DNA of 64,000 nucleotides from Spodoptera frugiperda (GCF_023101765.2 NC_064213.1:2852001-2916000); one strand, 5' to 3'. Numbered from the stretch's first letter, positions 32,851 through 44,395 are shown. Program-made: numbers and translations. Notes: generated by a model from the sequence alone, not told the origin.

Positions 32851-33349
32851 TACGAGTTGATATTTTTAATGATATTTGATTTGATTTAAATAAAAATGTT
32901 AACGAAAATATCAAAAAAAAAAAAACACATACTATAAAACGTAAACTACTGAACCAAACGACATAACTAACACGGCCGGTGATCAATCAAGCCTAACCGA
33001 TCGTTACATGTGTTTGTGGTGCGATATGAATGCCAAAAGCGAAGCCAATGTGCTGGATTTATGACTCCTGTCGCCTAACCGATGTAGTTTACCTTTACAA
33101 ATGATCATGCATATAAGTAGCCTATTTGCATCATTATATTATGTGGTTATTCCTCTAGTTAATATGTAGAGAACAAAATTATTGAAAACATTATTCATTT
33201 AGGTTGGGTCTTGCTTGCTTTCTTAATTTCGGTCATTTTCAATAACAGACTTCAAAAATGGAGGTCTTCCTCTCCAAAAGGAGAGATTATAGAGTATAGC
33301 GATTTGCCATCTAGAAGGGATTAGAGATTTGATATTTTTTTCTATATAA

Positions 33350-33465
33350 TAATAATTAACTAAAAATCGCTGTATACGTACATTAATGGAGAAAAGCTCT
33401 ACTATACGTAAGTAAACCGTGATTTTCAGTTAATTTAGTATGTCTCACGATAGTTATTATAATCG
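33350..33465. mobile_element. MITE M, internally deleted copy
   Basis: TTAACTAAAAATCGCTG, AATGGAGAAAAGCTCTACTA, GTAAGTAAACCGTGATTTTC and TTAGTATGTCTCACGATAG. 32851-33349 and 33466-33954 on either side hold no recognisable feature. Confidence 0.6.
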
Positions 33466-33954
33466 TGGCAATAGGCATAGGAACATAGAGCACCTCTTTG
33501 TCCCAAACTACTGTGATCCTTTCACACTTCATTAGTTTCCATCAAATTCACACATCACTTCCTTGAACGCCCAATATTTAAGATCTAAGGTAAGGTCATT
33601 TTAACCAAAAAACTATATCAGAACATTTCACGTGATAAATTTATAATAATCTTAATCTTTAGCTCCTGGCAAATATAAATCCAAAGCAGACGATAAGCTC
33701 AACCTAATTTCAACTCAATCCCCCTTGTATATAGTCCAATTAACTTTGTTAATAAATTTGTACACACATGAGCGATCAAATTGTCTGTTAACATTATTTG
33801 TTGGGAACTTCCATCTGACGTGGTCTCCCGAGAGTGTGTACTAGCCTTTATCAGCCCGGCGAATGTCCAGTATCATGATAAAAGTTTAATTTTATACTTC
33901 GACTAACTATACCCATCCTGGCGTCACCTGGGTTGGTTATTTTTATATACATAC

Positions 33955-34292
33955 ATATATAATTCTTCTGTAAGCGTGTATGTCACTGAACTTCTCTTAA
34001 ACGACTGGACCGATTTTGATGAATTTTTTTGTGGATCTGAGAATGGTTTAGATTCACAATTTTGTTCGCTGGACAATGTTTTTTTAATTAATTTTTAATT
34101 TATCAGTAGTTTTATTGTAACTTTCGTGAGACATACTAAATTAATTATTATGTTATCGGCTTACTCACGATCGTGAGTAATCATTTATCAGTAGTTATCA
34201 GTAGTTGTTGATTTTGGAATATTTTACATTGGATCCGACAAATTTTCAAATTAAAGACATGTAGACAAGACAACGTCTGTCGGGTCCGCTAG
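33955..34292 (+). mobile_element. Helitron (H1 family) with a nested MITE M fragment
   Basis: Lacks a clean TCTTTATA start but has the body and ends CGGGTCCGCTAG before T. The body is interrupted after TTTATCAGTAGT near 34116. Confidence 0.7.
34117..34204. mobile_element. MITE M remnant inside the Helitron, with a triplicated junction
   Basis: AACTTTCGTGAGACATACTA and CTTACTCACGATCGTGAGTA are M ends joined. TATCAGTAGT occurs before the insert and twice in tandem after it (34185-34207). Confidence 0.6.
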
Positions 34293-34569
34293 TAGACTAA
34301 TATTTTGTTACTTTTGATTAATACAGCTTTTTATTATTGATGAAAAAACGGTCAAAGTTGGTTCTGTACTTTTAGGGACTTTGGGGTATAAACCAAAAGA
34401 AAATTACATTCATACATATGTATCTACATAATCTCATGTCTGTTTACCATGGGGTAAGCAAAGACTATGGAACGCCAATTGCTACGAATTGTACATACCT
34501 CTTTCGCTTCATCAACAGTCATTAGTTTTTTCATGTATGCTTGCCGGTTCTCTTCATGTATGTAAATTG

Positions 34570-34692
34570 GCAAGGGTTCGGAAAGGGGGGTAAATAGGCT
34601 TCTACTAACCTCACTCACACATCGAAACACAACGCAAGCGTTGTTTCACGTCGGTTTTATGTGAGGCCGTGGTATCACTCCGGTCGCACCGG
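34570..34692 (-). mobile_element. SINE D head
   Basis: Antisense: CCTCACTCACACATCG, CAACGCAAGCGTTGTTTCAC, GTGAGGCCGTGGTATCACTC. The 68-codon minus frame here is repeat translation. 34693-35045 is unique-looking. Confidence 0.6.
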
Positions 34693-35045
34693 TGTAAAAA
34701 CTAGTCAGTGTAAAAACAGAATGATAATAACACACACACAAAATTGTTGAATATTAAAATAAACAGTAGATAAACTTTATTATTACGTGGTAAATGTGTA
34801 ATTACAATAAGGTTTTAATGAACTTTCGGCCGGTTTGGGATTTTATTCCGAGGATTAATTGAAGTTTTGTTCGTACATACAATTTATTTTCGATCATTTA
34901 CGTATCACTGAGTTTTTGGGATTTGGGAACAACGTTTTGTGATTTATCTACGTTTTAGTTGCTAGGCTGTTGTTTCGGATATAAGTGAGTTTTTAATAAC
35001 AAAACGTTATTGGTGGTAGTGAAAATTAGCTAGTAGGATCGTTAA

Positions 35046-35352
35046 GGTGCTTTTCCAACAGAGATGTGCTATTTAGATATGGTACAAAGATGTGATAGCT
35101 AAGTTGTGAAGCTATGTGACCGTTTCTACTGATACTAAGCTATGTAGCCATGCGAGGAAGATGCACAGCTCGAGTATGCGATGTATCGATAGTCGGAAAG
35201 CCATCCATAGCACGCATCTTTCCATATAAAAACATAACTTAGCTGAGTCTGTTTCTAACAATGCTAAGGTATGTGTACAAATGAATATGATTGGAGGAAG
35301 CCAAACGCATCCACAGAAACGTAGCATAGCACATCATTGGTGAAAAAACACC
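35046..35352. mobile_element. MITE N, full copy
   Basis: Ends GGTGCTTTTCCAACAGAGAT and, inverted, GGGTGTTTTTTCACCAATGA. Reference copy for 10478, 15651 and 25422. Subterminal AAGCTATGT words in both directions. 35353-35779 holds nothing else. Confidence 0.7.
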
Positions 35353-35779
35353 CTTATTATCGATTATCGAATGATAAGATATGTGATCTCTTTTGTTTCT
35401 AAATTACAGGGAGTTGTCACATTTATAAAATAGAATAAAATTTCGTAAAAATTTCACTGAGAATATCGGAAAAATTTCGTCACATCAGTCACATTATCAC
35501 AAAAAGATCTTGCTTCTCTATTCAATGACGATAAAAACGGCGTCATTGAATAACTACAAACCATTCGTCACTGAATCCATTCATCAGATTGTCGGGATTC
35601 GGGAAAAATCTCATTAAATACCGATTAGCGGGCTTTGCTTTTCAATCGAGAATTGTCCATTGAATCGCAAGCTTTCAATGTATGGCGGTTTAGTAGGTAG
35701 CTGCTTATTGACTCAATGATATACGGTCTTTATAGCGAAAGAGGTATGTATTAAGAACCGTAGTAATTGGCATCCATAG

Positions 35780-36005
35780 TCTCTGCCTGCCCCCAAGGGA
35801 GAGAGGGATGAAGTTATGTATGTATGTCTTAACTACCCCGTTTGTTAAATGGCTGCAAGTGCGACTGCCGAACATGGGTTGTCGGTTTAGATTATCTAGT
35901 CTGTCTCTAATACCTAGTATTATTCGGATATCATCAGTAACAAACAGTACGAAGTCTGGAATTGTGTCTGGTATATAGCCGTATGTCATGGTGGCCCTAT
36001 CCCCC
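35780..36005 (+). mobile_element. SINE A remnants: tail then decayed head
   Basis: A tail piece (CTCTGCCTGCCCCCAAGGG to GTATGTATG, 35780-35827) abuts a decayed head and body (GCAAGTGCGACTGCCG, GTCTGGAATTGTGTCTGG) to 36005. Confidence 0.55.
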
Positions 36006-36049
36006 TACCAATGTAACTTTTTCTAAGTAATATCTACTTTATAAGATTA

Positions 36050-36167
36050 TTTATACTGTCAGTATATCAAATTTCATCAAAATCCATTCAATAGTTTCAG
36101 CGTGATTGACGGACAAACAACCATCCAAACAAACAAACTTTCACATTAATAATATGTATTAGTGTGA
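36050..36167 (-). mobile_element. Helitron fragment (H4 family)
   Basis: Has the 5' end (minus strand TCACACTAATACATATT) and TTTCAGCGTGATTGACGGAC; the 3' end is lost. 36168-36760 contains nothing recognisable. Confidence 0.6.
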
Positions 36168-36760
36168 TCATAGAGTTCAAAACCAACACACAACGAAACA
36201 CCAAAACATGAACCAAGCCGGAACTAACCTTTTATTAAGGACTATACTTAAAACAATATATTACGTGTACATATATACATAAATAATTGGTAAATTTAAT
36301 CAAGCTAACGTATGTTTGGTATATAATTATTTAGTAGTGTCGCGTACATCGGTATTAGGGGGCTTTAGTAAACTAATTGACTGGCCACCCCTTGGGACGT
36401 GTGTCCTTGGGTACACTTGATGAGTAGCTGTGTATACATAGAGTTATGTACTTGGATATATGTGATGGCTTATTATATTATTGTTGGTTTTTATAAAGTT
36501 TTAAATCTTGAAGAACTTGTGACTCTATTCTTGTTCTTAAAATGAAAATCCTCATAAACTACTTCATTTAGCGAATTTCACTCTTTCTTACTAAAAATCA
36601 TCACGGTGTTTTATACGTATTTCACGTGAGTAGTGCTCGTGATGTATAGCCGTGCGAATTCATGATGAACTACTAACAAATGCAAACTTTTTTTATTTGG
36701 AAACTGCAAATCTTTTTCAAGTCTTTTCCTAAATGAGTTTTAGGATTAATACTGAGACTA

Positions 36761-36880
36761 ACCGCCGTACCCAGAGTCATTTAATGGTTACTTAACCCAG
36801 TCTTTAGCAATAATTTTTGGAACAAAATTGTAACTCAGAAATCGTTTAACTATTCATTAAATGTCTTTGAGTATGTCGGT
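36761..36880. mobile_element. MITE Q, free copy with TA flanks
   Basis: ACCGCCGTACCCAGAGTCAT and, inverted, ACCGACATACTCAAAGACAT bound 120 bp. TA lies on both sides. Inner ATTTAATGGTTACTTAACCC / GTTTAACTATTCATTAAAT pair imperfectly. Confidence 0.7.
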
Positions 36881-37499
36881 TACACAGACATTAGCAGTTT
36901 CCTTGTAGTGACTCTACCACTGCTCTCTAGCGACAACAACTTGTAACCATCCGTTCAGTGCACCGCTAGACTATGAGCCTCCTTAAATCAAACCGTTAAA
37001 TATTATTGGACTACCAAATACTTATACCGACAAAAACAAATCCAATAACTCAGAAATGTATAGAACAATAAAAAAATTAGAACACGAAAAGTAGTTCCTC
37101 ATTGACGAAAAAACTAATCAACTAATAATTTCTAGTCTCCTTTACTTTGTAAGAGAGGTCTTTGCCCTTAATTAAGAGAGACCTTATTATCGGAAGGTTA
37201 CAGTCGACTTTGGCTGGTCACCATGGATATGCTTTGACCACACACTTCCTATATGAAATATTGGTGGGTATCGATCTGTGACGTCATATCGCCATATTGA
37301 TTGAGTACAGTCAACTTAGAAGATTAGGAGTGGACATGCTAGCCTCTAGACTTTAATAGGTTGTATGAGTATTCTATAGAAGTAAATTAAAACTACCTTG
37401 TAGATGGAGTGATTATAACTTGAATTGGAATTCGATCCCCAAGTGGTGTAGAGATATTAAATATAATTTCTTTTTATGTTTTCTGCCACTGTATTCTCA
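36881..37499. other. No gene; RTE-like tail scrap
   Basis: CCGTTCAGTGCACCGCTAGAC TATGAGCCTCC near 36950-36985 resembles the antisense RTE 3' end. The rest is unique-looking. Confidence 0.3.
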
Positions 37500-37606
37500 A
37501 TTTAGATCTTACTCTGTATACCAAATTTCATCAACATCCCTTCAGTAGTTTCAACGTGATTGACGGATAAACATTCAAAAATCCAAATGAACTTTCACAT
37601 GTGTGA
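37500..37606 (-). mobile_element. Helitron fragment (H4 family)
   Basis: ATACCAAATTTCATCAACAT, CAGTAGTTTCAACGTGATTG and the minus-strand start TCACACATGTGAAAG. Confidence 0.55.
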
Positions 37607-37836
37607 TTCTTATCAGCTTCCAGTCTTTTGCGTATTTCACATTTTAATTATATCATATGTGAAAAAAAACCTGATGTACTTAAGCACACTCTTGTCTTCT
37701 CCTTTCCAAGTAAAATAGAATTCCCATGGAGTTTATGGGTGATTACGATTTTGTTTAGTCTTTCGGTTCAACAATAATAATAATGTCCGATTTCTGTACC
37801 ATTTATTTCAGAATACTCATTGTAAAACCATTGTAA

Positions 37837-38800
37837 TCACACTATACCTAATGCGCTCTAAGAAGGTGCGGCTGACAGATTCAGTAACGTTTCGTATCAC
37901 TCTTGAAAGTTGCTGCGATTTAAAAATTATGACTTAATATTTTAGCTGTATCACATTCGTATTATGTTAAATCATTCGGATGCGTAGTTAATTAAATTAA
38001 AACCAACCGGAATGTTCTAGTATTCAATTAAAATCTAATGAAATGAAAAATAAAGTAAAGTGTTATGCGTATAACGTAAAGCCATAGTCGTGTTTAGTGA
38101 TGGGATGTACGGCTACGATGGATAGGTAGTCGATGTTTTTTTAGAATAAAAAACGAAAATCGTGCGTCGTTCAATTATCATTCTTAAAAAACCTTTAATT
38201 ATGTGGGTAAATCCACTGTAGACGCGGCTCTCTCTGCCCAAACCACAGTGACATTATCTAAGCAGAAATATGTAGTAGGCATTTTTCTAGACATTTCCGG
38301 CGCCATTGATAATGCGTGGTGGTACTTAATCTAACATATACAAACTAATATGTCCTTGTTTTCTTCACGGTTCTGTAAAACTGTAACTCTGAAACACCTC
38401 AGGGCTCGGTCATAAAATATTTATTTTGACAAGTATATACACGTAGTTAGACTGCAGAACTAAATAACACACACATTTAATAAAAAAATTCAAGAGAATT
38501 AAATGTATGCTGCGAGTATCGATAGCGATAAAAAAAGATTTTTCTAATGTCCATCCCTAAAGAGAGACGTCAACGTCATACTGGCATCTGTCAGCCGCAC
38601 CTTCTTAGAGCGCATTAGGTATAATATTATAAATGTGAAAGTTTGTTTCTTTGGATGTTTACCCGACAATCACGCTGAAACTACTGAACGGATTGTGATG
38701 AAATTTGACATGTTACAGTAAAATTATGAGCTGACGGAGAATGATAGAACACTTTTCATCCCACGGAAACGTAGGCAAAGATATCGGAAGCAAGTTGCGT
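37837..38800 (+). mobile_element. Helitron (H4 family) whose 5' terminus is split by DNA transposon U
   Basis: TCACACTATA at 37837-37846 is the Helitron start after A. The body continues at 38620 with TATAATATTATAAATGTGAA, CAATCACGCTGAAACTACTG and AACGGATTGTGATG. The CTAG end is eroded. Confidence 0.7.
37847..38619. mobile_element. DNA transposon U: 773 bp, perfect 34-bp TIRs, TATA flanks
   Basis: The first 34 bases (CCTAATGCGCTCTAAGAAGG, then TGCGGCTGACAGAT) are exactly repeated inverted at the end. TATA flanks both sides (37843-37846, 38620-38623), so the target was TA or TATA. No transposase frame inside. Perfect TIRs suggest recent activity. Confidence 0.85.
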
Positions 38801-38990
38801 ATACCGCAAAACATTTACACACTTATAAATTAAGTCTTCTTTCTGTTTGTTTATTTACTTTACTCTATACTCTGAAGGATATACTTTACAAATGTTGTCG
38901 TACTTCGAAACCATTACTCGCCCGTGTTTACCCAACTGTCTGTGTTGTGACGGTATCAAGCGCTTGACGTGGAACCTTCAGCCTACGCAA

Positions 38991-39335
38991 TCATTTTGAG
39001 CAATTTATGAGTAAACTACTTTTGGTTGATTCTTGAGAATAATTTTGAGTACTATTTGTTTTTTTTCTTGGCGTGTGGAAACAGATGTTAAGTAAAGGTC
39101 TTTTAAATGTTTGATTGTGTAGTGAAATGTATTTTTTTTGATAATACTCGCTTAATGTATGCCCGCGTCTTTGTACGCTCAATCCCGTTTTTTCACATTC
39201 CCGTAAGATTTGCGGGAAATCTTTGTATAAAAGTATCCTATTATGTTCTATTCTTGGTTCTGAGTTAGCTTCCAACGAATTCTCAATCAAATCGATTTGT
39301 TCTTCTTGAGTTAATGTCCCTTTCCTGGTTCTGAA
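38991..39335 (-). CDS. Protein-like open frame, unidentified; possible exon or gene remnant
   Basis: The frame is open for 114 codons from a stop at 39336-39338 to a stop at 38991-38993 and has no usable ATG near its start, so it would be an internal exon or a remnant. The first two thirds read like real protein: charged, balanced, with segments such as TQEEQIDLIENSLEAN and ILLYKDFPQILRECEKTG. The last third is Asn/Ser/Lys-rich and looks like read-through into AT-rich DNA. There is no good acceptor just upstream (GGTAGTTCAG lacks a pyrimidine tract). No transposon protein is recognised and no repeat of the window overlaps it. It could be a host-gene pseudogene, a real exon or chance. Confidence 0.3.
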   Translation of the reverse strand, partial: FRTRKGTLTQEEQIDLIENSLEANSEPRIEHNRILLYKDFPQILRECEKTGLSVQRRGHTLSEYYQKKYISLHNQTFKRPLLNICFHTPRKKTNSTQNYSQESTKSSLLINCSK

Positions 39336-39760
39336 CTACCACCCCATTAATATTCAGCCAAATTAGACCTTCTGAAGTTATAAATAGTGTTACACTATAA
39401 CACGACTTTCATTTATATAGTAGTAATTTCCTAAATAAAAAATAAGTAACCAATTCTTGTGAATCTGGTTAGTTCATTATGTATTTATTTTTAGTTTTCT
39501 AAAAGATAAGACCTCTCTTTTTGTCTGCACTGTTTGTTAATAAAAGATAGTACAGTAACACGTCTTTATCTTTTTCTGTATTTACCTTAGTTACTTTAGT
39601 TAAAGAACAATATTACAGAAGTTGTACGAATACAACTTAGGTACCTAGCACGTACCTACACAGTTAAATAATGTTTTTAATTAAAAGTGAAAATAAACAA
39701 CAGTACAGACTACAGATCACAGTACTTAGTCTTTATTATGTTTTAGATGCTACTCTGTAA

Positions 39761-40118
39761 TCTTATATACTTATTATATACAGCTGAAAAGTTTGATTCT
39801 TTGTTTGTTTGTTTGAACGCTCCTTTTTAAAGGAAATCATCCAATGACTTCTCCCGCCCTGAGCGATGTGAGATGGAGTGTCAGACTCTTATTGACTAAA
39901 AACCACCCTATTCCTACTTCTGCTTTTCGAGCTGGAGCCCCGGTAAACTTGATTGTTTGTTTGTTTGAACGCCCTAATCTCTGAAACTACTCGTCCGAAC
40001 TATACAAGTCTTCTTGTGTTGGATAGTCAATTTATCAATGAAGGTTGTAAGATATAAATCATCACGCTACGATCAATAGGACTCGGGCAGAGTAGGTGAA
40101 GCCGTGTGGAGTTGCTAG
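39761..40118 (+). mobile_element. Non-autonomous Helitron split by a SINE B
   Basis: A then TCTTATATACTT at the start and GTTGCTAG then T at the end. Body words AATCTCTGAAACTACTCG and CACGCTACGATCAATAGGA match 53417-53602. Confidence 0.65.
39793..39972 (-). mobile_element. SINE B with a long target duplication
   Basis: TTGATT, a TTTG-type run, then TTTGAACGC is present at 39793-39820 and again at 39949-39972 (28 and 24 nt, differing by one TTGT unit and a base). The antisense SINE (AAATCATCCAATGACTTCTC to GCTGGAGCCCCGGTAAAC) lies between. Confidence 0.75.
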
Positions 40119-40361
40119 TAATAGAAAATGAGAATTTAATCATGAAATAACGTGAAAATAGACATGTAAACAAACATACAAACATGCTTTCGCATTTATA
40201 ATATTATAGTAAGGATAATTATGTAAATGACATAATTTGTATGTAAATTCGTTAAGGTATATATTTTGTTGTTGCTATAGTTCCAAAGTGACCATTTGTG
40301 TATCGATTTTACAAAGTTCCGTAGTTATAATTATTTCATACTCGTATACATTTAATAATGA

Positions 40362-40501
40362 GAACTTATGACGGGATATTTACCATGTTTATTGAATTTG
40401 GTGAGTTTCCGATATTTCGGCACTGTTGCAAGCGCCATGATCACGGATTAACTGAAACTCACCAAATTCAATAAACATGGTAAATATCCCGTCATAAGTT
40501 C
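40362..40501. mobile_element. Foldback X: perfect 48-bp inverted repeat, 44-bp loop
   Basis: GAACTTATGACGGGATATTT and onward (40362-40409) is exactly repeated inverted at 40454-40501. The loop has GATATTTCGGCACTGTTGCA. A related unit is at 54270-54385. 40216-40361 and 40502-40734 hold nothing else. Confidence 0.8.
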
Positions 40502-40734
40502 TAATTATAGTGTTAGTGACCATGTCAGTTTAAAAACTTATATTTAATAATGATACTATTTTTAATGATAATTGTTACATTAACTCTGTGAAAATTATTT
40601 GAGTAGCTATAGAACTACAATTATATCTTTTTTAGAGTTATATGTAGTTACTTTCTAAGTTTAGACTTCCATCAATGACATACGTGAAAGGAAATCATCA
40701 ATGAAGAAACTTGGGCTTATTTTTTATTAAAAGT

Positions 40735-40852
40735 TGCCCGAAAACCAGGAGTAGGAACGGGATGGTTTTTAGTCAGTAACAGTCTGACACTGCGTCCTGC
40801 CTCCCCCATGGCGGAAGGAGAAGCCATTGGATTTACCCTCCTTAAAAATGTT
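40735..40852 (+). mobile_element. SINE B fragment
   Basis: CCAGGAGTAGGAACGGGATGG, AGTCAGTAACAGTCTGACAC and AGAAGCCATTGGATTTACCC. Confidence 0.7.
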
Positions 40853-40859
40853 TCAAACT

Positions 40860-40940
40860 TGTTAATGTTCAAACTTTCTTCGCGTGAGACGAGGCCTTTG
40901 GTCAGCAGTGGGCACATTATAGACTGTTAATGGTGAAAGT
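40860..40940 (+). mobile_element. SINE E tail
   Basis: CAAACTTTCTTCGCGTGAGA, GAGGCCTTTGGTCAGCAGTG and TTATAGACTGTTAATGGTG. Confidence 0.6.
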
Positions 40941-40969
40941 ATAATACCTAATAGGTGGGCTGAAGATTG

Positions 40970-41105
40970 TTTATCAGACAGCACAGTTGCCCAGCCTCTG
41001 TCAAATGTGTAGTCCCTTAATCGGTTCATATAGCACCCACGGGAAGAGTGGCATATGTGGTGAAAGGCCTGGTGATAAATATCTCTCTGTATAACCACGA
41101 CTAAT
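40970..41105. repeat. Interspersed repeat fragment (CCCACGGGAAGAG)
   Basis: GTTGCCCAGCCTCTG, AGTCCCTTAATCGG and CACCCACGGGAAGAGTGGC are words common in moth LINE-derived repeats. Minus-strand frames here are not genes. Confidence 0.4.
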
Positions 41106-42258
41106 GGAGGAGTTCAGAAAATAAATAATCATATTATTATGGTTATAAAAACCAAACAACATTAATCGTAGGAAAATGGAATCCATTTCGTCTGATGTGT
41201 TGTAACTGGTAACCGTTGGCGCAGTGGTTTACGCACATTTGCGGTTCACGCAAGGCTGTGTATGCAAATTATTTTTTATGAAATTGTGGTGTGAATTTTA
41301 GTGTCTGGAGGTAGTTAGGCTGGAAATTGATGGATGATTTAGAGTTTATTTTTATCTAGGCGAAAGCTAGTTCAAAAAAGAAATAAAAATATGAAATAAT
41401 ACTAGGATTCCCTGTGTCTTGAGGCCCAGTCTCTTTCAGTCTGCAAAAGAAAAACAGAACAAAATATTAAGTTTAATGATATTAATAAAATAAATAAATA
41501 TAAATGTTTTCTTTCTATAATACTAATAATGAAAGTATTACTAATTATATATTTTCATAATTAGTATTATAAATAAAATAATAATAATATTAAAATAGTC
41601 CTAAACCCAACTAACATTGGATCAATTTTGAAACGACTTACTCTAGTAAACTGTTCGTGTCAATTCTACTGATATCAAGTCACGCCGGGACTCATATTAA
41701 TGAGCACCGGACGAGGCGTTTGACAAACATCTTCCGAATAGTAGTTCATGTAATTGGTACAAGTATTTTTCAATAATCTACTACCTGTGTCTCATAAAGT
41801 AGATAGTAAAAGAATGAATGTGTGTATATTTTTTATTATAGTCCTTTTCAAACATTTCTCGTACATAAACTTAACACAATCTCAAGTTAAACCCCCCTCT
41901 ACACAAACAGTTATTTAATCTTTGTTAAGTTAATTAAGTCAGTGCATATCTAGTGCGTAAACCGCAGTTAGATAAGGTACTCAGTTTACCGCAGTACCCT
42001 GTGAATTAATTACTAACCACACAATAAGCTATACACATCCAGTATATCATGGCCTCTCTTTGTATGACGTTTGCCATACATTCAACGGTCAAGTTATACT
42101 GGTTTTATATAACTTGTTGTGCAGCTGTATGTTCCAGGTATATGTAACTAACGTTCTGTTAACTGCTAATGGCTTTAGTTGTGGTAGTGAGATAACTATA
42201 AATTGTAGGTGTTTAGTAGTGTTTAGGCAACGGTCTATTAGTCTGTAAAATATTTTGA
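41106..42258. other. No gene recognised
   Basis: AT-rich, with AATAATATTA-like low complexity at 41470-41600 and a small palindrome-like ATAATTAGTATTAT. ATATAACTTGTTGTGCAG near 42118 is acceptor-like but bounds no plausible exon. Confidence 0.4.
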
Positions 42259-42382
42259 GGGGTGAAAATTATCTAATGACTTCTCACGTCTTGGGTGAGG
42301 TGAGAGGGAGTGTCAGAATCTTATTGAGGAAAAACCACCGCGCTCCTACTCCTGCTCTTCGAGCTGAGGCCCCGAAAAATCT
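42259..42382 (-). mobile_element. SINE B copy
   Basis: GGTGAAAATTATCTAATGAC, GGTGAGAGGGAGTGTCAGA, CTACTCCTGCTCTTCGAGC (antisense). 42383-43235 has no recognisable feature. Confidence 0.7.
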
Positions 42383-43235
42383 TCAGAGGTCTTCCGTGGC
42401 GTCTATAAAATACTAACATACAATTACGTATGTAAAGGTGCAGCAACAGACTGGCATCAGCTATTGATAGTGATGATGATAATAGCAGAAAACTATTACT
42501 ACTATTTCGAAGTAAACTTATTGAAAAAGGTAAACGTCGACGTAACGTATAACGTATTTTGCTTTGTTCTCCATAGGAATCTTCACTTTGGAAGGAGCAA
42601 ATAGCTTGAGTAGAGGACTGATCGACTGACTTGTAAGATTGGGTGTTTAGAAGAAGATAAATGAAACGAGGTTCGAGAATACACTGACTATGTAGCTTAC
42701 TACTACTACATCACAAACTAACAGTTTTTATTTTTTGTTCAACGTCCGAAAGCCTGTTACTGATCTAATTGGTATAAATGATTTTCAATTTGTAAATGTT
42801 TCTGAATGTTGTCAGAAAATCGCTTTGATATAACCTAAGAACTGAAATTGTACGTTTTTTGAGGCAGTCTTATACAGTAACAGTACCTACATCTAACTCA
42901 CGTTACCGTCTGTATTGCGAAACAACAGTAACTGCCTCAGCCAGTGAATAAAATGGCTGTCGCATGAAGTATCGGCACTTAATTTAAAATCAATAACAAC
43001 TTAGTCACGCGTTCACGAAAACTTTCCAAGTAGGCTCTCGTAAATATTTTAAAATATACCTTATCAGCTGTGTAATATAACTGCCATTAGAATGGCAGAT
43101 AAGTACAATTTGAATGCAGTATTCAAAGTCTTGAGAAACGTGAGTAAAGTTAGGGGATGAAATTTTTGGTACCGTACCTATACTTATATTTAATGTGAAC
43201 ATAATAAGTCTGGTTCAATCTCATTAGGATTCTTT

Positions 43236-43367
43236 ACCTTTAAAGTAATCGAAACGAGAACGAGTTCGGTGCTCTGATTGGGCGGCTCGAATAAACCAAC
43301 CATTTAGATTGAAGAACGCGCTATCATTTCGATTACTTTAAACGTAAAGTAAATTCATACTAAGGGT
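43236..43367. mobile_element. MITE P, left-truncated
   Basis: TTTAAAGTAATCGAAACGAG to ACGTAAAGTAAATTCATACT and AAGGGT; the left ACCCTTAGTACG is missing. Confidence 0.7.
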
Positions 43368-43449
43368 GCTGTTAAAAGTTATAAAAATATTGACTGTATG
43401 CGATACCCCTCAAACAACTCTTTCATTATCCACGGGAAGACTATTCTTC

Positions 43450-43765
43450 CAGTGGATATCATCATCATCAACAGCCTATTAGTGGCCACTGCTGACCAAA
43501 GCTTCTTCTCGTATGACGAAGGTTTGAGCATTAATCACCACGTTTGCTCAATGCGGGTTGGCGATTTCAAACCAATAAATTAGAAATTATAAGCCCAGGT
43601 TTACTCACGATGTTTTCCTTCACCGTTTGTCAGTCGTGTCTAAATAATCTTAGACAGTACATATAACTAGGGAAAAGTCACAATGGTGCGTGTCTTGGTA
43701 GATTTCGAACTCGTACTCTCATGCATGAGAAGCGGGCGTCTTCAAAACTCCCCCACCACGACGTA
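43450..43765 (-). mobile_element. SINE E, near full length
   Basis: From the left, antisense: ATCATCATCATCAACAGCCT, GGCCACTGCTGACCAAAGC, GAGCATTAATCACCACG, GTTTTCCTTCACCGTTTGTC and TTTCGAACTCGTACTCTC (box B-like), TCATGCATGAGAAGC. A tRNA-related head is inferred. 43766-44210 has repeated TTTGGCAC words and no gene. Confidence 0.7.
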
Positions 43766-44210
43766 GTACGTACTAAACATTATTCAATAATTTGTGTGAA
43801 TGCATGGCAATTGGCACTCCTAGTGACATTTGGCACTGCACTTACATTGTTGTCAAGCCAAACCGGCGCCTTGTGCCCTTTTTGCTAAAGATTTTGGCAC
43901 AAAATCTCCATAAATGTGCCAATGTTTGCACTTTATATTCCTTAACTAGCAATTGTAAGTATAAACCTTCTTAAAGAATAGAACTGCTGAGACGTAAAAA
44001 GAAAAATTAAAATCAAAGCGTTTATTCAGAAATTAGCTCATACAAATACAGCTCTTTCTTAAATATTAAGTATCACTTACAACTTTAGCATCAGTATTAT
44101 CTAAAGCTGAAAATAAATAGCTGGTAGAAAATATCTACTAGTAGAAGAAATTCTTGAAGAGATTCAAAAAAATATGCTAAAAGTACATTTTTAAAGTAAT
44201 AATAGTTGAC

Positions 44211-44395
44211 TACACGGTTGGTGCGGTGGCTGGAAAACAGGCTGGTGCGCAGCGTGTAGGGGTTTTGATTCACGCACGGAGCAACTCTTTGTACGATCCA
44301 TAAATTGTTGTTTTGGCTGAGGTGTCATATGTATGTGAACTTGTATGTTTGTAAACGCACCACCCTGGAGAAAATCCTAGTATGGGGCAACAATT
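44211..44395 (+). mobile_element. SINE C copy
   Basis: CTACACGGTTGGTGCGGTGG, box B decayed to GGGTTTTGATTCACGC, CACGGAGCAACTCTTTG, TTTGTAAACGCACCACCC. 44396-44689 is featureless. Confidence 0.7.

Noticed and set aside
32714..32986. 90-codon minus-strand open frame
   Set aside because: Covers nested MITEs Q and M and low-complexity AT sequence.
42100..42140. Thirteen-base micro-exon between TTGTTGTGCAG and GTATAT
   Set aside because: Too short to judge and not compatible with the phase of the other exons.
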